Assembly (NCBI GenBank): GCA_947626265.1
Contig: CANQRM010000004.1
Location: 89,551-153,550 of the forward strand
Length of the DNA stretch: 64,000 bases
Direction of reading: 5' to 3'
Origin: an uncultured Oscillospiraceae bacterium
GTDB taxonomy: Bacteria; Bacillota; Clostridia; Oscillospirales; Oscillospiraceae
Every line of letters starts with the position of its first letter. Within the stretch, counting starts at the first letter, position 1. The notes beneath the pieces are model-generated. The model did no database searches. It was not told the DNA's origin and saw nothing but the letters and a program-made list of their open reading frames with translations. The position numbers and the translations under genes are program-made. Positions 31,471 to 40,736 of the stretch are shown here, piece after piece.

Positions 31471-32016
31471 ATGGCTAAATGGGTTTGCAGCGTATGCGGT
31501 TACGTTCATGAGGGCGACACGCCCCCCGAGTCCTGCCCTGTGTGCAAGGCTCCCGCCGCGAAGTTCAACAAGCAGGACGGCGAGATGACCTGGGCTTCCG
31601 AGCACGTGGTCGGCGTGGCGCAGGGTGCCCCCGAGGAGATCATGGAGGGCCTGCGTGCCAACTTCAACGGCGAGTGCACCGAGGTGGGCATGTATCTGGC
31701 GATGGCCCGCGTGGCCCATCGCGAGGGCTATCCCGAGATCGGCCTGTATTGGGAGAAGGCCGCCTGGGAAGAGGCTGAGCACGCCGCGAAGTTCGCCGAG
31801 CTTCTGGGCGAGGTGGTCACCGACTCCACCAAGAAGAACCTGGAGATGCGCGTGGAGGCCGAGAACGGCGCCACCGCCGGCAAGACCGACCTGGCCAAGA
31901 TGGCCAAGCAGCTGAATCTGGACGCCATCCATGACACCGTCCATGAGATGGCCCGCGACGAGGCCCGCCACGGCAAGGCTTTCGCCGGCCTTCTGAAGCG
32001 CTACTTCGGCAAGTAA
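31471..32016 (+). CDS. Reverse rubrerythrin
   Basis: This 181-aa non-heme iron protein reduces hydrogen peroxide (and oxygen) in anaerobes. The rubredoxin-like domain is N-terminal ([10 protein letters not shown]...[11 protein letters not shown], residues about 5-36) and the four-helix di-iron domain is C-terminal, with ligands in [37 protein letters not shown] and DEARHGKAF. This is the reverse of classical rubrerythrin. A separate rubredoxin gene follows after 12 bases, a natural electron donor. The promoter is strong, fitting an abundant oxidative-stress protein. Confidence 0.95.
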   Translation: MAKWVCSVCGYVHEGDTPPESCPVCKAPAAKFNKQDGEMTWASEHVVGVAQGAPEEIMEGLRANFNGECTEVGMYLAMARVAHREGYPEIGLYWEKAAWEEAEHAAKFAELLGEVVTDSTKKNLEMRVEAENGATAGKTDLAKMAKQLNLDAIHDTVHEMARDEARHGKAFAGLLKRYFGK

Positions 32017-32028
32017 GAGGTACACACC

Positions 32029-32184
32029 ATGAAGAAGTATGTGTGCCCCTGCGGGTATGAGTACGACCCGGCCGTGGGCGACCCCGAGCACGGCGTGGCC
32101 CCCGGCACCGCCTGGGAGGACGTGCCCGCCGATTGGGAGTGCCCCATCTGCGGCATGGGCAAGGACGCCTTTGAAGAGGCGTAA
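32029..32184 (+). CDS. Rubredoxin (with shortened first Cys knuckle)
   Basis: This 51-aa rubredoxin is an electron carrier with one iron bound by four cysteines. The second knuckle is normal ([11 protein letters not shown]), and the core [24 protein letters not shown] fits the family. The first knuckle reads [11 protein letters not shown], with one residue between the cysteines where the canonical form has two (CxxCG). The gene follows the reverse rubrerythrin in the same operon and is too short for standard gene-length cut-offs. Confidence 0.93.
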   Translation: MKKYVCPCGYEYDPAVGDPEHGVAPGTAWEDVPADWECPICGMGKDAFEEA

Positions 32185-32195
32185 GGAAAATACAT

Positions 32196-32225
32196 AAGGG
32201 AGCGGCAAAAGCCGCTCCCTTTTTT
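32196..32225 (+). terminator. Intrinsic terminator of the rubrerythrin operon
   Basis: An 11-bp perfect stem (32196-32206 with 32211-32221) has an AAAA loop and is followed by a T run. Confidence 0.95.
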
Positions 32226-32239
32226 GCGCCATGGCCCGG

Positions 32240-32267
32240 TTGACAAACCGGGTTTTTCCGCTATGAT
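32240..32267 (+). promoter_or_regulatory. Promoter of the acyltransferase gene
   Basis: TTGACA (32240-32245), a 16-base spacer and TATGAT (32262-32267) lie 37 bases upstream of the ATG. Confidence 0.65.
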
Positions 32268-32304
32268 AGACATATACTGTAGGATACGCGGGGAGGCGGG
32301 ATGA

Positions 32305-33426
32305 ATGGAAAAGCGGCGGTACCACTTCATCGATATGATGGAGTTCGTGGGCATGCTGTGCGTGCTCATATACCACGCCACCCTGTTCCCCTATAACTTC
32401 CCGGCGGCGCCGGGGGTGGGGCTTTACCGCTTCTATTATATCCTCCGGGGGTTCCTCTCCGTATGCGTGCCGCTGTTCTTCTTCGCAAACGGCTTTCTGC
32501 TGCTGGGGGCGGAGATGGAGCTTAAAAAGCACCTTATGAAAATGCTCCGGCTGGTGATCTACACCTTCTTGGGCGGGGCGGTCATCCTGGTGCCCCTCAT
32601 GTATATCCAGCATGAGCCCCTGTCCTTTTCGGAGTACCTCAACGCCCTGTGGACCTTCCGGCAGGGATGGATCAACCACCTGTGGTTCATGGGCGCGCTC
32701 ATATGCATCTACGTGTTCTTCCCCCTGATCAAGACGGCCTATGATAATAATTTCAAGGCCTTCTGCTGGTTCATGGCCGCGGCGGCGGTGCTCACCTTCG
32801 GGAATGTGTTTATCTGCTCCTGCGCCACGGCGGGGCTGGGCCTGCTGGGCCGGGCGGACCACGTGGTGGAGTTCAACGTGTTCAACATGTTCAACCCCTT
32901 CTGGGGCATGTTCGGCTACGCCTTCGTGTACTTCTGCGCCGGGGGCCTGGCCCGCCGGTACCTGCCCAGGATAGAGGCGCTCATGGACCGCGCCCGGTGG
33001 AAGATGAACGCCGGGGCGGCGGGCGTCATCGTCCTGTCCACCGTGTGCCTCGGGCTCTGGGGCATGTACTGCACCCGCCTGGGCGGCGCGCTCTGGGACA
33101 ACGTGTGGGAGGGGTATGACACGGTGTTCACCTTCGCCAATGTCCTTGCGGTGGGGGTGCTCTGCCTCAACTATAAGGCCGCCCACGGCTGGGGCCGGGC
33201 CATCCGCCTGGTGTCGGAGAATACCCTGGGGATATACATCTTCCACATCGTGTTCAGCCGGCTTATGCGGGGCTGGGCCTGGAAACTCCCCTTCCTGCGA
33301 AACCCCATCGGCAACATCGTCTTCGCCTTGGTCATCCTGGCGGTGACCCTGGCCTTCGCTCTGGCCCTGAAAGCGGCCATAGGGTTTATAAAGGTGCATT
33401 TGCCGCGAAGAAAAAGAGAAGAATAA
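32305..33426 (+). CDS. Membrane acyltransferase (acyltransferase 3 family)
   Basis: This 373-aa protein has about ten membrane segments and belongs to the acyltransferase 3 (OafA/OatA-like) family. Family features seen are the N-terminal FIDMMEFVGMLCVLIYHAT, with the conserved histidine, and the segment HLWFMGALICIYVFFPLI. Such enzymes O-acetylate or otherwise acylate cell-surface glycans. There is no extra extracytoplasmic domain. A GGGAGGCGGG stretch precedes the ATG. Its target is unknown, but the envelope-related genes in this window make a cell-wall or capsule role reasonable. Confidence 0.85.
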   Translation: MEKRRYHFIDMMEFVGMLCVLIYHATLFPYNFPAAPGVGLYRFYYILRGFLSVCVPLFFFANGFLLLGAEMELKKHLMKMLRLVIYTFLGGAVILVPLMYIQHEPLSFSEYLNALWTFRQGWINHLWFMGALICIYVFFPLIKTAYDNNFKAFCWFMAAAAVLTFGNVFICSCATAGLGLLGRADHVVEFNVFNMFNPFWGMFGYAFVYFCAGGLARRYLPRIEALMDRARWKMNAGAAGVIVLSTVCLGLWGMYCTRLGGALWDNVWEGYDTVFTFANVLAVGVLCLNYKAAHGWGRAIRLVSENTLGIYIFHIVFSRLMRGWAWKLPFLRNPIGNIVFALVILAVTLAFALALKAAIGFIKVHLPRRKREE

Positions 33427-33446
33427 AAGGCCTATCAATATTTACA

Positions 33447-33484
33447 TTGAATTTTGCACATAATTCTGCTATAATTATGTGCAA
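33447..33484 (+). promoter_or_regulatory. Toxin-antitoxin promoter with operator palindrome
   Basis: TTGAAT (33447-33452), a 17-base spacer and TATAAT (33470-33475) overlap a perfect 11-bp inverted repeat, TTGCACATAAT (33454-33464) with ATTATGTGCAA (33474-33484). It is a good candidate for autorepression by the Phd-type antitoxin. Confidence 0.8.
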
Positions 33485-33502
33485 GAAAGGAGGCTGAGGA
33501 TC

Positions 33503-33766
33503 ATGCCACAAATCAGACCTATCACCGACCTGCGGAACACAACTGAGATCTCTGAACTCTGTCACGCAAACAGAGAACCGCTGTTCATCACAAAGAACGG
33601 ATATGGAGATCTGGTGGTCATGAGCATTGAGGCTTACGATGATCTGATTGGGACCGCACGGACCGATGCCGCTATACGCGAAGCAGAGAAAGAATTTGAA
33701 GCGGGCGGCGTCCTTCTGGATGCCAGGACTGCGCTTCCGGCTCTGCGGAGGAAACACTTTGGATAA
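33503..33766 (+). CDS. Phd/YefM-family antitoxin
   Basis: This 87-aa antitoxin starts PQIRPITDLRNTTEISELCHANREPLFITKNGYGDLVVMSIEAYDDL, the Phd/YefM DNA-binding fold. The C-terminal tail normally wraps the toxin. The start at 33503 follows AAGGAGG. Its stop overlaps the start of the toxin gene by 8 bases, so the pair is coupled. It probably represses its own promoter at the palindrome just upstream. Confidence 0.92.
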   Translation: MPQIRPITDLRNTTEISELCHANREPLFITKNGYGDLVVMSIEAYDDLIGTARTDAAIREAEKEFEAGGVLLDARTALPALRRKHFG

Positions 33767-34061
33767 ATATGCTGTCAAACTTTATTCCCGCGCAGACCGT
33801 GACTTGGATAACATCTATTCTTATATAGCGCACAATCTGCTTGCTCCAGGCACCGCCGCCAATATGGCAGACGCCTTGGAAGAAGCGATTTACAGCTTGG
33901 AGGAATTACCTGAACGCGGGGCTATACGGCAGACAGGTATCTATGCCAACCAAGGTTATCGCCAACTATTCGTGAAAAACTACGTCATCATCTATAAAGT
34001 TCTGAAAGACCAGCGGCAGGTCCATGTTGTGACCGTGCGCTATGCGCCCAGCCAGTTTTAG
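33759..34061 (+). CDS. RelE/ParE-family toxin
   Basis: This 100-aa protein of the RelE/ParE superfamily reads YAVKLYSRADRDLDNIYSYIAHNLLAPGTAANMADALEEAIYSLEELPERG...GYRQLFVKNYVIIYKVLKDQRQVHVVTVRYAPSQF. The pattern is closer to ParE (gyrase-directed) than to RelE, but activity is not certain. The TTG start at 33759 lies just after GGAGG inside the antitoxin gene. It forms a type II toxin-antitoxin pair with the upstream antitoxin. Confidence 0.9.
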   Translation: MDKYAVKLYSRADRDLDNIYSYIAHNLLAPGTAANMADALEEAIYSLEELPERGAIRQTGIYANQGYRQLFVKNYVIIYKVLKDQRQVHVVTVRYAPSQF

Positions 34062-34149
34062 CTGGAACAAAAATGAAAGCACCCGGGGAACAGCGCTCCT
34101 GATAGGGCTCCCATGCAAGCTCAGCGAAGCGGGTTTCATATTGGCAGCA

Positions 34150-34183
34150 AACAGCGGCCCGTGATCTCTCACGGGCCGCTGTT
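34150..34183. terminator. Hairpin between convergent toxin and Fic genes
   Basis: A perfect 15-bp stem (34150-34164 with 34169-34183) has a four-base loop. It lies between convergent genes and has no long T run. Confidence 0.7.
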
Positions 34184-34198
34184 GCGGTGATAAATCGG

Positions 34199-34966
34199 TC
34201 AATGCTCTCTGTCATTCTTCTTTTGCTCCCGGTCCAGCTGCTTCTGCCAGGTCTTGACCGTCTGTTCTTGCAGAAACTCTTTCATCGGGTCCAAGTCCTG
34301 GTCGGTGTCCCACGCCTCCAGCGCGGCGTAATAGTCCTTCCGGTCCTCCTCATGGATGATGACGGGAGGATGGTCCAGCAGCAGGAGCAGATAGTTCATG
34401 GCCAGCCGCCCGGCCCGGCCGTTGCCGTCCGCGAAGGGGTGGATGTTCTCAAACTTCACATGGAAGTATGCCGCCGCCGTCAAAGCGTTTTTTGCCTCAA
34501 CACCGTGAAGCTCCAGGAGAAGCTCGTTCATTTCCTCTCCCACGTCCTCCGGCGCGGCGCCGATCTCCTCCCGGCCGGTCACATAGTCGTGGCGCTTATA
34601 CTCACCGGGACGCTCGCCCAGCTGATAGCGCCGGGTGTCGTAGGTGTTCAGCGTCAGCCGGCGCTGGAACTGCTTGATAAGCTCCTCGTCCAGCGGACGC
34701 TTTTCGTTGAACGCGGTCAGGAGCAGCTCGTTGGCGTCTTTGGCGTTTCGTATCTCAAACAGGGTCCGCAGGTCGCCGGTATAGGATATGACGCCGTCGT
34801 GCTCGAAAATCTCACGGGTGTCATGGTAGGTGATGTTCTCGTTTTCGATCTTGCCGGAGTGGTAGGCGAAGAGGATGCTGTGGCCGTTCAGCGCCTCGGC
34901 CAGCTCCGCATCGGTGGTGATCTTCTGGCTCTGCCACCAGCGTACTGCTTTTTCGTAGTCGGTCAT
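34199..34966 (-). CDS. Fic-family protein (probable AMPylase)
   Basis: This 255-aa Fic protein has the full catalytic loop HPFADGNGRAGR at about residues 176-187. An N-terminal inhibitory-type motif, SGKIEN, is at about residues 38-43, which places it among class II Fic proteins (inhibitory helix within the same chain). Such enzymes usually transfer AMP to a hydroxyl on a target protein. The gene lies beside a Phd/ParE pair and just outside the conjugative element, a typical defence or toxin neighbourhood. Target unknown. Confidence 0.92.
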   Translation of the reverse strand: MTDYEKAVRWWQSQKITTDAELAEALNGHSILFAYHSGKIENENITYHDTREIFEHDGVISYTGDLRTLFEIRNAKDANELLLTAFNEKRPLDEELIKQFQRRLTLNTYDTRRYQLGERPGEYKRHDYVTGREEIGAAPEDVGEEMNELLLELHGVEAKNALTAAAYFHVKFENIHPFADGNGRAGRLAMNYLLLLLDHPPVIIHEEDRKDYYAALEAWDTDQDLDPMKEFLQEQTVKTWQKQLDREQKKNDREH

Positions 34967-35011
34967 ACTGCCGCAGCCTCCTGTCTATACCATTTCCGCA
35001 GGCATGAAAAA

Positions 35012-35045
35012 GGCGTCGGAGCAAAGCGAGCTTTGCTCCGACGCC
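35012..35045 (-). terminator. Terminator-like hairpin upstream of the Fic gene
   Basis: A perfect 15-bp stem (35012-35026 with 35031-35045) is followed, reading on the minus strand, by five T residues. It would stop minus-strand transcription coming from the conjugative element, although no minus-strand gene is visible there. Confidence 0.7.
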
Positions 35046-35157
35046 GTGGTACGGGTGTTCTTATAGGATTTTACAAGAAATCCAGTAATATCAAGGGTTT
35101 GCGGGCAGCAACACAGCGATATTTTCATCAAAAAGCGGATTATTCGTTCTGCAAAAC

Positions 35158-35188
35158 CGGCGTTCCTCACCTGGAGCGCCGATTTTTT
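35158..35188 (+). terminator. Terminator-like hairpin near the element boundary
   Basis: A 9-bp stem (35158-35166 with 35173-35181, one G-T pair) is followed by six T residues on the plus strand. With the hairpin at 35012-35045 it isolates the segment 35046-35157, which holds no recognisable gene. Confidence 0.65.
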
Positions 35189-35265
35189 ATGCCCGTTTGC
35201 CCCGCCAGAGCTTTGTCTTTTTCCATTACATCATACCACATTTACAAGCGCACGGAGGTTACAAT

Positions 35266-37911
35266 TTGAAAACTATAAAGCGCATATTGCCGCTTCTCCT
35301 TATCGTGATCCTGGTGCTTGGCCTGTTCCCCATGGGCACTTTCGCCGCCGAGGATGGGACGATCCCCACCGAGGACCCCAGCGGAGAGATTACAGAAGCA
35401 GCCCCCAGCCCGGAAGCAGAAGCGACCACTCCCCCGGAAGCTCCGCCTGCTGACACAGGCAGCGAAGTCCCGGACAGACCGGCAGAGACGCCGGAAACAC
35501 CGGAGGCGACCACCGAACCGGAGGCCACGCCGCCCGAAGAAACCGCTCCCCCGGCAGCAGAGGAAACCACGTCTCCGCAGCCGGAGGAAACGGAACAGCC
35601 GGAACCAGAGGCCAGTCCGTCCCCGATGCCGGAGGTTGAAGTCCCCAATGACGATGAACCGTCTATCGAGAAACCCTGCGGAGATGGGATAGAGATGGGG
35701 CCGAACAATCCCCCGGAGGACGCTCCCATGATGTTTGCCGCATATAGTAACAGCGCCACCATCGCCGTGCGAAGCTGTTACGATTCGGCCAACAATTCCA
35801 TAAAATATGCCAACTCATTTCAGTACGACGGTAGATGGGTCGGTGGTGCAACCTACCCTCGCCACATCATCTATGCCAACGGTTCACCAGCCTACTGTCT
35901 GGAACCGGGCAAGTACCTTGTGGGCGGCTCCAATGTGTCAAAAGACGCTGCAAAGGTCTGGAACAGCTTTTCCTCGTCCAAGCGGGATGCCATCAAGCTG
36001 GCGATCCTCTGCGGGGCCGAGGGCAACGCTTCCAATCTGGCTGGCAGCTACGGCAGCCAGTACACCGCCACGCAGATGATCGTGTGGGAATTTGTTGTCG
36101 GCGTGAGAAGCACCACAGCCCCGTACTCTGTCTCGGACAATAAAGTTATCAACTCTGTCTGTTACAACGGGGCCAACCCGGAAGTCAAGACGGTCTACAA
36201 TCAGATCGCCTCGGCCATGGCCGCCTATAACACTCTGCCCAGCTTTGCCAATCCCCTGGCCGCCCCTCCTCCACAGAATGAGCTGCAATACAATGGCAGC
36301 ACCTACACCCTCACGCTGACGGACAGCAACAACGTCCTGGGCAATTATAATGTGACCTGCACGGATAACAATGTGCAGTTGAGTGTTTCCGGGAATACGC
36401 TGACCATGACATCCACCGTCCCTATTTCCAGCGCCACCGTGAATTTAACCCGGAAAAGCACCGTTTCCGCCAGCTCACAGATCGTGGCATACGGCGGCGA
36501 GGGCCTCCAGGAAACCGTGATCGGCATTGAAGCCGTGAGTGGAACACCGGGTTACTTCAGCATAAAATCGGCGTACATTCCCAAAGGTGATGTGGAGATC
36601 ATAAAAACCTCGGATGATGGACACGTCAGTGGAATCCAGTTCAGGATCACGGGCGGCGGCATTGACCAGCTCGTTACCACGGACAGCGGAGGCCGGGTAA
36701 AGGTAGAGGGCCTCAAACCGGGCAGCTATACTGTCTATGAACAGGTCCCGGAGGGTTATTTTTCAGACCGTGTTTCGCAGAGCGTGACAGTCCGGGATCG
36801 TGAGACTGCTACTGTGACGTTCAACAACACTTTGAAGAAGTGGCGGGTTTCCGTTGCCAAAGTGGACGCGGACGGCATCACCCGCAACAGCGACGCCACG
36901 CTGGAAGGCGCTGTGTACGGCGTATTCAAGGGCGGCCAGCTCCAGGACAGATACACCACGGACAGCCAAGGCCAGTTCACGACCAAATATTATCCCTGCG
37001 ATGATGATTGGACGCTGCGGGAGCTGGAAAGTCCCACTGGCTACACCGTGGACCCGACAGAATATTCCATCGGAGCTGAACCGGGGGATTTTACCCAGGC
37101 CACCAAGGACATGACCCTCACGGTGAAAGAGCGGATCATCAAGGGAAATCTGCTCATCATCAAACAGGATGCTGAGACGCAGACACCCCTTGCCGGGGCA
37201 AAGTTCCGTGTGCTGGACAGCACGGGCGCGATGGTAGCCGAGGGCGAGACTGGCCCGGACGGGCGGCTGGCGGTAGATGGCCTCGTTTATGGCGATTATC
37301 AGTGGCAGGAGGTTTCCCCGCCGAAATATTTTGAGCTGGATGAAACGCTGCACGACTTCTCCATCGAGGAGGACGGCGTGACCGTGACCGTCACCTGTGA
37401 CGACCACCGCATCCCCGGTTCTATCACCGTTCATAAAAACGACACCAAGGGCAACTCCCTCGCCGGAGCGACGTATCTGCTGGAATGGTCCGCAGACGGC
37501 AGCTCCTGGCAGCCCGTATCCTACCGGGATGGCGGCGAAGTGTTGACCGGGGGTTGTACCAGCCCCGGCCTTGCCAATGGGCAGCTCACCACCGGCCAGG
37601 ATGGTACGGTGACTTTCTCCGGCCTCCGTGCGGATGGAGAGATCAAGTACCGGCTGACGGAATCCAAAGCCCCGGCTGGCATGAGCCTTTTGAAAGACCC
37701 CATTTATACCGGCACCCTCCCCGTGGAGGGCGACAGCGACCCTATCTATGACATTTCCGCTACCGTGACCGATACCCGTATCACCGATCTTCCCATGACC
37801 GGTTCATCCGGCCTCTGGCCCGTGACCCTCGGAACAGCCCTTGCGGGGCTGGCCGCCGTCGCGGGCTTTTTCTATACCCATAAAAAATCTAAAAGGAGAA
37901 GTGCTGCTTAA
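35266..37911 (+). CDS. LPxTG surface adhesin with thioester and Cna-B-like domains
   Basis: This 881-aa secreted, wall-anchored protein has a signal peptide (hydrophobic PLLLIVILVLGLF, then FAAE) and a Pro/Glu/Thr-rich stalk of about 100 residues. A thioester domain follows, with the Cys in AYCLEPGK (Cys211) and the Gln in ATQMIVWEF (Gln270) that form the internal thioester in Gram-positive adhesins. Several Cna-B/SpaA-like isopeptide domains come next. The sortase motif LPMTG starts at residue 842, followed by a membrane segment and basic tail. Translation probably starts at TTG 35266, seven bases after GGAGG. It is first in a pilus operon and likely the tip adhesin. Confidence 0.9.
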   Translation: MKTIKRILPLLLIVILVLGLFPMGTFAAEDGTIPTEDPSGEITEAAPSPEAEATTPPEAPPADTGSEVPDRPAETPETPEATTEPEATPPEETAPPAAEETTSPQPEETEQPEPEASPSPMPEVEVPNDDEPSIEKPCGDGIEMGPNNPPEDAPMMFAAYSNSATIAVRSCYDSANNSIKYANSFQYDGRWVGGATYPRHIIYANGSPAYCLEPGKYLVGGSNVSKDAAKVWNSFSSSKRDAIKLAILCGAEGNASNLAGSYGSQYTATQMIVWEFVVGVRSTTAPYSVSDNKVINSVCYNGANPEVKTVYNQIASAMAAYNTLPSFANPLAAPPPQNELQYNGSTYTLTLTDSNNVLGNYNVTCTDNNVQLSVSGNTLTMTSTVPISSATVNLTRKSTVSASSQIVAYGGEGLQETVIGIEAVSGTPGYFSIKSAYIPKGDVEIIKTSDDGHVSGIQFRITGGGIDQLVTTDSGGRVKVEGLKPGSYTVYEQVPEGYFSDRVSQSVTVRDRETATVTFNNTLKKWRVSVAKVDADGITRNSDATLEGAVYGVFKGGQLQDRYTTDSQGQFTTKYYPCDDDWTLRELESPTGYTVDPTEYSIGAEPGDFTQATKDMTLTVKERIIKGNLLIIKQDAETQTPLAGAKFRVLDSTGAMVAEGETGPDGRLAVDGLVYGDYQWQEVSPPKYFELDETLHDFSIEEDGVTVTVTCDDHRIPGSITVHKNDTKGNSLAGATYLLEWSADGSSWQPVSYRDGGEVLTGGCTSPGLANGQLTTGQDGTVTFSGLRADGEIKYRLTESKAPAGMSLLKDPIYTGTLPVEGDSDPIYDISATVTDTRITDLPMTGSSGLWPVTLGTALAGLAAVAGFFYTHKKSKRRSAA

Positions 37912-39855
37912 ATGAAACATCTGAAAAAGGTCCTGTGCCTCATTCTGGCCCTCACGATGGCCCTTTCGCTTTCTATGACCGCTTTCGCTGCGGGCGATAC
38001 CATCGACCCCGGCCAGACGGCCTCGCTCAACATCTACAAGTACGATCTGACCCGCGCCGAGGCGGAGGGAGCCTGGACCGCCAGCTCCTATGTGTCCACC
38101 GGCATCTATGATGAATCGGTCAACAGCGTCCTGGGCAACACCAGTTTCACCAACAACTCCGGCACCAACAATCTGGCCTACGGCTACGCCATCAAAGGCG
38201 TGAAGTTTGGGTATTTGAAGGTGGCGGACATCTCTACTTACAGTGAGAGGGAAAGCGACGGCGTTTCCAAGACCATGATCCTCTACGGTCTGCCTGCCAA
38301 TGACTGCTCCACGCAGTTCCTCTCCATCCTGGGACTGACCTATGAGCAGGCCCATCATCGGGAGCAGGCCAGCGACACGGAAAACGTGTACTACTTCGTG
38401 TCCGATGTGCTGATCTCCGCGCTGGCCAAGGTGCTGTCGAACAACGCCACGTCCACCAAGAGCGCGATGGAGAGCTTTGTGGCGGCCTACGGCGGCACCA
38501 CCCTCCCGGAGACGGACGAATACGGCCACACTTCGGCAAATTCCTTGCCTCTGGGCCTCTATGTCGTAGTTGAACAGGCCGTCCCGGATATGGTCACTTG
38601 CACTACGGACCCGTTTTTGGTGTCCTTGCCTATGACCACCATCGACGGCAACGAGTGGAATTATGATGTGACCGTGTATCCGAAAAACGCCACCGGGATG
38701 CCGACCCTGGAAAAGACGCTCCGTGAAGCGCAGGCCGACACCGGCAAGAACAACGGCTCAACCGGGGACATTGAGGACGGCTTCGCTCACACCGGGACCG
38801 CCTCGGATGGCGACGTGATCGATTACCAGATCATCTCCACCCTCCCGTCCATCACCAGCGACGCCACCCACCTGACCACCTATACTTTCGTGGACAAGCT
38901 CTCTGCGGGGCTGGACTACAACAAAAATGATGTGGTCATTGAGTTTTTCAGGGATAAAGCCTGCACCGATAAAATTGCCACCTGGACCGAATCTGACAAG
39001 AAGTTTGACGTTTCCTACGGCTCCGACGGCAGCGGCAGCACCATGACGATCTCCATGACCTCCACCGGCCTGGGCGAGATCAACACCAATCAGGCCGTCT
39101 ATGGGACCAGCGGTTCCCAGCGGGGCTATTCGGGCTGCACCATGCGTATCACCTACGCGGCCACCATGCACAGCGACGCCTCCGTGGTTTACGGTGAGCA
39201 GGGCAATCCCAACGAAGTCCAGCTTACTTGGCGGCGTACCAACGAGGACTATTACGACGTTCTGGACGACGATTGCCACGTCTATACCTACGGTGTGGAC
39301 TTGACCAAGGAGTTTTCCGATGGCAGCGGCAACTTTGAGAACGTCAAGATGATCGTCCACAACGATACGGACGATTATTACCTCCAGGCGGAGCTGGCGG
39401 ACGGCATCTTCTATGTGACCGGCCACACCGCCGAGAAAGACAGCGCCACGGTGTTCACGCCCACTCAGGACGGCAAGATCATCGTCAAGGGCATGGAGGA
39501 CGACACTTTCTCCGTCACGGAAACCGAGACGGATTCGGGCTATGTCCTCCTGAAAGACGACATTGAGATCGTCATTACCACCGCCGAGGGCGAGATCTGC
39601 GAGAAGTGCCACAAGCCCCTGCTCACGGCCAGCGGCACAGTCAACGGCAAGGATGTGGAGATGTCCGCAGACGGCGGCTCTCTCCACGCTTACGTCCCCC
39701 TGAAGGTGGTGAACACCAAAGGCTTCTCCCTGCCGCAGACCGGCTCTTTCGGCACCGCCGTCTACACCACCGTGGGCATCCTGGTGATGGCCGGGACCGC
39801 CATCCTCATCTTCATGCTGACCCGCCGCCGCACCCAGCCCAAGCATCATAGATGA
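37912..39855 (+). CDS. Isopeptide-forming pilus backbone protein (SpaA-like)
   Basis: This 647-aa major-pilin-like protein has a signal peptide ending TAFAAGD. The pilin motif WNYDVTVYPKN has its polymerising lysine at about residue 258. Repeated Ig-like domains follow, then an E-box-like FSVTETETDSGYVL near residue 540. The sorting signal LPQTG begins at residue 607, followed by a membrane segment and basic tail. Class C sortases join the LPQTG threonine of one subunit to the lysine of the next. Two such sortases follow directly. It begins one base after the adhesin stop, so it is in the same operon. Confidence 0.92.
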   Translation: MKHLKKVLCLILALTMALSLSMTAFAAGDTIDPGQTASLNIYKYDLTRAEAEGAWTASSYVSTGIYDESVNSVLGNTSFTNNSGTNNLAYGYAIKGVKFGYLKVADISTYSERESDGVSKTMILYGLPANDCSTQFLSILGLTYEQAHHREQASDTENVYYFVSDVLISALAKVLSNNATSTKSAMESFVAAYGGTTLPETDEYGHTSANSLPLGLYVVVEQAVPDMVTCTTDPFLVSLPMTTIDGNEWNYDVTVYPKNATGMPTLEKTLREAQADTGKNNGSTGDIEDGFAHTGTASDGDVIDYQIISTLPSITSDATHLTTYTFVDKLSAGLDYNKNDVVIEFFRDKACTDKIATWTESDKKFDVSYGSDGSGSTMTISMTSTGLGEINTNQAVYGTSGSQRGYSGCTMRITYAATMHSDASVVYGEQGNPNEVQLTWRRTNEDYYDVLDDDCHVYTYGVDLTKEFSDGSGNFENVKMIVHNDTDDYYLQAELADGIFYVTGHTAEKDSATVFTPTQDGKIIVKGMEDDTFSVTETETDSGYVLLKDDIEIVITTAEGEICEKCHKPLLTASGTVNGKDVEMSADGGSLHAYVPLKVVNTKGFSLPQTGSFGTAVYTTVGILVMAGTAILIFMLTRRRTQPKHHR

Positions 39856-40736
39856 GACGGCTGAAGATCGCCGCCTGCATCGTCGCCTTTTTCGCCGCCC
39901 TGGGCCTCACGGTCTATCCGCTGGTGAGCAACTGGCTGGCGGAGCGGTATCAGTCCACCGCTATCACGGAATATACTTCTGCCGTGTTCAGCATGGACAC
40001 CGGCATCCTCACGGCGGCGAGGCAGGCGGCGGACGCATATAACCAGCAGATCGCAAACAGGGCCGTCCCTATGGACGGCCCCGATGCTGTGGCGATGCTC
40101 AACACCGCAGGGGATGGATATGAGACGCTTCTGGACCTGAACGGGGACGGTATCATGGGCTTTGTCCGTATTCCTGCCATCAACATCGTCCTGCCCATCT
40201 ATCATGGCGTGGACGGCGAAACGCTGGAGGACGGCGCGGGCCATCTGCCCGGTTCATCTCTGCCCGTGGGCGGTCCCGGCACTCATGCCGTTATAGCCGC
40301 CCACTCCGGGCTGGCCTCGCAGCGTATGTTCTCAGACCTGGAGCAGCTCAAAGAGGGCGACCTGTTTTATTTCTCCGTCCTGGGAGAAACGCTTGCCTAC
40401 GCGGTGGATCAAATTAAGGTGGTAGACCCGGACGACGCTTCGGATTTGGGCGTGATAGCGGGCGGTGACTACGCCACTCTGGTAACTTGCACGCCCTTTG
40501 GAATCAACACCCACCGGCTCCTGGTCCGTGGCAGGCGCGTGGCCCTGACGGAGAACAGCACAGAGAGCGCAGTGGTGACAGAAGCCGCAGCCGCTCCCTC
40601 TACTTGGCGGGAACAGTACGTTATGGGCATCGCCCTGGGCTTGTGCATCCTGGCGGTGGCCGTGCTGGTCCCGCTCCTCATCTGGCAGATATACCGTCTG
40701 CGGCACCCACGGAGGAAATACAAGCATGAGCGTTAG
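39852..40736 (+). CDS. Class C (pilus) sortase 1
   Basis: This 294-aa membrane transpeptidase has an N-terminal membrane segment (about 7-27) and a sortase domain with the catalytic His in VIAAHSG and Cys213 in TLVTCTPFGINTHRLLVRGRR. A second C-terminal membrane segment (about 257-280) is typical of class C enzymes. It polymerises pilin subunits. Its ATG overlaps the pilin stop (ATGA), so both are co-translated. The second sortase overlaps its end by 11 bases. Confidence 0.93.
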   Translation: MRRLKIAACIVAFFAALGLTVYPLVSNWLAERYQSTAITEYTSAVFSMDTGILTAARQAADAYNQQIANRAVPMDGPDAVAMLNTAGDGYETLLDLNGDGIMGFVRIPAINIVLPIYHGVDGETLEDGAGHLPGSSLPVGGPGTHAVIAAHSGLASQRMFSDLEQLKEGDLFYFSVLGETLAYAVDQIKVVDPDDASDLGVIAGGDYATLVTCTPFGINTHRLLVRGRRVALTENSTESAVVTEAAAAPSTWREQYVMGIALGLCILAVAVLVPLLIWQIYRLRHPRRKYKHER

